A DNA stretch of 64,000 nucleotides from Saccharospirillum sp039982735 (GTDB taxonomy: Bacteria > Pseudomonadota > Gammaproteobacteria > Pseudomonadales > Natronospirillaceae), in assembly GCF_039982735.1 (NCBI RefSeq), contig NZ_JBDWXV010000003.1, positions 485,566-549,565 on the forward strand. Reading direction: 5' to 3'. A program made the translations under genes and the position numbers. The notes beneath the pieces are model-generated. The model did no database searches, had not been told where the DNA came from, and saw nothing but the letters and a program-made list of their open reading frames with translations. Below, in pieces: positions 61,398 through 64,000 of the stretch (positions are counted from its first letter, which is position 1; every line of letters starts with the position of its first letter).

Positions 61398-62093
61398 ATG
61401 ACCAACGAACTCACCCCCATACAACGCAAGGTTCGCAGTTTTGTCATGCGCACCGGACGCATGACCGAAGGTCAGAAACTGGCTCTGGAAAATGGCTGGC
61501 CAGCGCTGGGACTCGATCTCAGTCACGGCCCCTATGATTTGCCGCAGGTATTTGGTCGGCGAGCACCCGTTATTTTTGAAATTGGATTCGGCAACGGTGA
61601 CTCTTTACTGAGCATGGCTCAACAAGCTCCGGAAAAAGACTTTATCGGGGTAGAGGTACATACGCCCGGTGTCGGACGACTGTTGCATCATGTTCAGGAA
61701 GACGGGGTTAGTAACCTGCGCGTGTGCAAGGAGGATGCGGTCGAGTTCCTGACTCACTGCATTGCTGACCACAGCCTCGATACCGTGCAACTGTTCTTCC
61801 CCGACCCCTGGCACAAGAAACGCCACCACAAGCGACGCATCGTTCAACCGGAATTTGCCGCCTTGTTGCGGAAAAAATTGAAGCCGGGCGGCACTTTCCA
61901 CATGGCTACTGACTGGCAAAACTACGCCGAACACATGCTCGGTGTGATGGAAGCGGCCGAGGGCTGGGAAAATACTCAGGGAAGCGGCTGCTATCTACCC
62001 GGCCGACCCGAGCAACGGCCCGAAACCAAGTACGAGCGACGTGGCATTCGCCTGGGTCATGGGGTCTGGGACTTGGAGTTCAGAACCATCTGA
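61398..62093 (+). CDS. trmB: tRNA (guanine-N7)-methyltransferase
   Basis: A 231-residue SAM enzyme that makes m7G46 in tRNA. Family motifs are FEIGFGNGDSLLSMA (SAM site), FIGVEVHTPGVGRLL, and the catalytic QLFFPDPWHKKRHHKRRIVQ, followed by MATDWQNYAEHML. The C-terminal TKYERRGIRLGHGVWDLEF is also conserved. ATG 61398 (MTNELTPIQRKVRSF) is preferred; a GTG at 61359 is in frame. Confidence 0.95.
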   Translation: MTNELTPIQRKVRSFVMRTGRMTEGQKLALENGWPALGLDLSHGPYDLPQVFGRRAPVIFEIGFGNGDSLLSMAQQAPEKDFIGVEVHTPGVGRLLHHVQEDGVSNLRVCKEDAVEFLTHCIADHSLDTVQLFFPDPWHKKRHHKRRIVQPEFAALLRKKLKPGGTFHMATDWQNYAEHMLGVMEAAEGWENTQGSGCYLPGRPEQRPETKYERRGIRLGHGVWDLEFRTI

Positions 62094-62100
62094 GTGGCGC

Positions 62101-62925
62101 TCAGTGGCCCGGAGAGACATAACCGGGCCACTGACACAAGCAGCCCTCACGTTGCGACAACCTAAACCCCAGGCTTTGATACAAGGCACTCGCATGGTAA
62201 TCGGCATCAGCAATGATGATTTGCCGGCTGGCTCTTGTGGCAACCCATTGAGCCAGATGATGGATCAGCGTGCGAGCAATGCCCTTATTCTGAAAGTCCG
62301 GTATTACCTGAACCTGCTGATAACGGGCCAGATCATTCAAGGTAAACACACCGGCATAGCCCAGCAGACGATCACCTATAAAGGCTCCAAAAAAATCTCC
62401 GTACCCCGCTCGCTCCAGGTCTCGATAGGTTTTTTCGCGACCTGCCAGGTACCTTCTGTAACCCGCCTCCTCATGACCGGCATCACGTTCGGTGACAGCG
62501 ATCTCCCGCCATTGTGACCAGATGGATTCATCATCGTCAAAAGGCGTTATTCGAATCTCAGTATTCAGACGATGGGGGCTAATCAGCGCATCGCTTGGCA
62601 TCGCCAGAACATGGTTCTCTGTAAACTCATAATTGGTATTCACAAAACCGCGGATATCCGTCTCTTCTGAGGCCTCCACGACAGGCCAGATAAAGGCTCG
62701 ATGCCTGATACCAGCCACACCTTCAAATGCCTGATCAAAGGCCTGCTCCCAGTGGTAGCTGGATTTTTTCGACAACGGTACTTTAAGCGCCAGGAAATTA
62801 CCGAAATAAAAATCCGGCGACGCCGGCGTCCGGTAAACCGCGTAGTCGGCGTGATCAATTAATTCGGACTCCAGATGCGAGACAATAAAATCGCTTTGAA
62901 CACCCAGGCTGATGGGATGATGCAT
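62101..62925 (-). CDS. GNAT family N-acetyltransferase (two-domain length)
   Basis: A 274-residue protein whose C-terminal ~140 residues form a GNAT fold: YQQVQVIPDFQNKGIARTLI is motif A, and ALYQSLGFRLSQREG near the end is motif B. The N-terminal ~130 residues (SPDFYFGNFLALKVPLSK and around) look like a second, degenerate GNAT-like half. The substrate is unknown. It converges with trmB, with stops 7 bp apart, and is transcribed away from the rRNA operon. Confidence 0.78.
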   Translation of the reverse strand: MHHPISLGVQSDFIVSHLESELIDHADYAVYRTPASPDFYFGNFLALKVPLSKKSSYHWEQAFDQAFEGVAGIRHRAFIWPVVEASEETDIRGFVNTNYEFTENHVLAMPSDALISPHRLNTEIRITPFDDDESIWSQWREIAVTERDAGHEEAGYRRYLAGREKTYRDLERAGYGDFFGAFIGDRLLGYAGVFTLNDLARYQQVQVIPDFQNKGIARTLIHHLAQWVATRASRQIIIADADYHASALYQSLGFRLSQREGCLCQWPGYVSPGH

Positions 62926-63231
62926 AGTGCGCCGCGGCTGTTTTTGGTGGATGAGTGAACTTTATACCACACCCGAAATAACTGCGCCGCTCCCGCTACC
63001 GCCCGCCCTACGGGAGAGGGTACTCTTCAGGCTTTTTCTTTTTCCCATGCATAAAAAAAATCGAAACGTCGAACCGCCCGAACCATCTCTGGCCTGGGGT
63101 TGGTATTAAAAGCTTGAACAAACGGCAGGACAGCCGTTCTGGACGACGCCAGTCGCCCGCAGGGTCGATGCCAGGGAGGGCATCGATCACCATGACCCCG
63201 GTCATCGTCTGTCGAACAAAAGCCACAGGCA
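62926..63231. other. Region downstream of the rRNA operon with a partial duplicate of its end
   Basis: No gene is supported here. The segment 63082-63117 repeats, with few differences, the sequence just after the 5S gene (63246-63281): the start of the terminator stem through the TATTAAAAGCTTGA end of 5S. The intervening 63118-63231 is unrelated to 5S and holds small hairpins. A T-rich run follows the first copy on the minus strand (63053-63060). Confidence 0.6.
63082..63117 (-). repeat. Second, degenerate copy of the 5S-distal/terminator sequence
   Basis: About 32 of 36 positions match 63246-63281, offset by 164 bp. It includes GGCCTGGGGT and GGTATTAAAAGCTTGA. It reads as the remnant of a tandem duplication of the rRNA operon tail, perhaps of a lost second 5S gene. 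Confidence 0.65.
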
Positions 63232-63232
63232 T

Positions 63233-63264
63233 AAAAAAACCCCAGACCATTGCTGGCCTGGGGT
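63233..63264 (-). terminator. Terminator of the rRNA operon
   Basis: On the minus strand, CCCCAGGCCA and TGGTCTGGGG pair around a GCAA loop (one mismatch) and run into T7. It lies about 13 bp after the 5S gene. Confidence 0.88.
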
Positions 63265-63276
63265 AGGTATTAAAAG

Positions 63277-63393
63277 CTTGACGATGACCTACTCTCACAT
63301 GGGGAGACCCCACACTACCATCGGCGAGGCTGCGTTTCACTTCTGAGTTCGGCAAGGGATCAGGTGGTTCCACAGCTCTATCGTCGTCAAGCA
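63277..63393 (-). rRNA. rrf: 5S ribosomal RNA
   Basis: About 117 bases. The ends TGCTTGACGACGAT and ATCGTCAAGC pair as helix I. The conserved internal CCTTGCCGAACTCAGAAGTG and GCGCCGATGGTAG-like segment (here CTCGCCGATGGTAGTGTGG) are present. It is the last gene of an rRNA operon on the minus strand. The exact ends are approximate by a base or two. Confidence 0.95.
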
Positions 63394-63574
63394 AACTGGT
63401 TGGTCGCTGTCGTATGGCTCGCCTCTGCTCTCTTTGGCAGGGCGTGCTCGTAACAGCGCACCGAATGCGCTCTAATCAAGTCTGTTGCTTATCAAAGTCC
63501 GTTCGTCAGTACCAAGCGGGATCGTAGTCTTGCTTCATCTTTCCATCGGCGACCAACACCCCTTGGGCGTTATA

Positions 63575-64000
<426 letters not shown>

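Noticed and set aside
63008..63394. A 128-codon open frame on the minus strand
   Set aside because: It runs through the 5S rRNA gene and its terminator, so it cannot be a real protein gene.

Overview
The window is an ordinary chromosomal stretch of a moderately GC-rich gammaproteobacterium, most likely a marine member of the Oceanospirillales. The best single clue is the housekeeping cluster ftsH-folP-glmM-tpiA-secG-tRNALeu-tRNAfMet-rimP-nusA-infB-rbfA-truB-rpsO-pnp on the minus strand. tpiA sits between glmM and secG, as in Pseudomonas-type genomes. The genus is a guess; 16S rRNA is not in the window.

Layout. 1-4433: the tail of an MSHA (type IV-like) pilus assembly operon, with an MshN-like TPR protein, an extra TPR protein, the MshE ATPase and the MshG inner-membrane protein. 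4533-18138: accessory and membrane genes, namely an orphan TctC-type binding protein, a GGDEF/EAL protein, an acyltransferase, a BASS-family symporter, a patatin phospholipase, an MFS transporter, a YgaP-type membrane protein, an ABC-2 exporter, a DnaT-like/phage-P-like replication pair and an SH3-domain protein. 18299-34496: the translation, transcription and envelope housekeeping cluster, with a sigma-32 type promoter upstream of ftsH. 34625-43552: yhbY, ilvE, glnE and a ynjB-C-D-F ABC transporter operon. 43691-48958: a glutathione-synthetase-like ATP-grasp enzyme, a GNAT, an iron-sulfur photolyase, a divergent sigma-70 factor and a MerR/LitR-like regulator, a plausible light-response locus. 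49159-52461: a chemoreceptor behind a FliA-type promoter, a small periplasm-facing protein and an M14-like deacylase. 52657-60875: ferredoxin, coaD, an aldehyde dehydrogenase, rsmD, a degenerate M16-like protein, ftsY-ftsE-ftsX and rpoH. 60992-62925: a DUF423 protein, trmB and a GNAT. The right edge holds the 3' end of an rRNA operon (5S and part of 23S, minus strand).

Two non-coding signals stand out. First, six copies of a 100-165 bp structured element are scattered between genes: long terminal inverted repeats around a small hairpin and a conserved core. They lie in divergent, convergent and intra-operon positions. Second, the 3' end of the initiator tRNA gene is followed by two tandem units of 78-80 bp that repeat its acceptor/T-arm sequence, an arrangement like the rtT repeats behind E. 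coli tyrT.

All calls rest on reading the sequence and on family knowledge; no database search was run. Start codons were chosen from Shine-Dalgarno spacing and family-typical N-termini.
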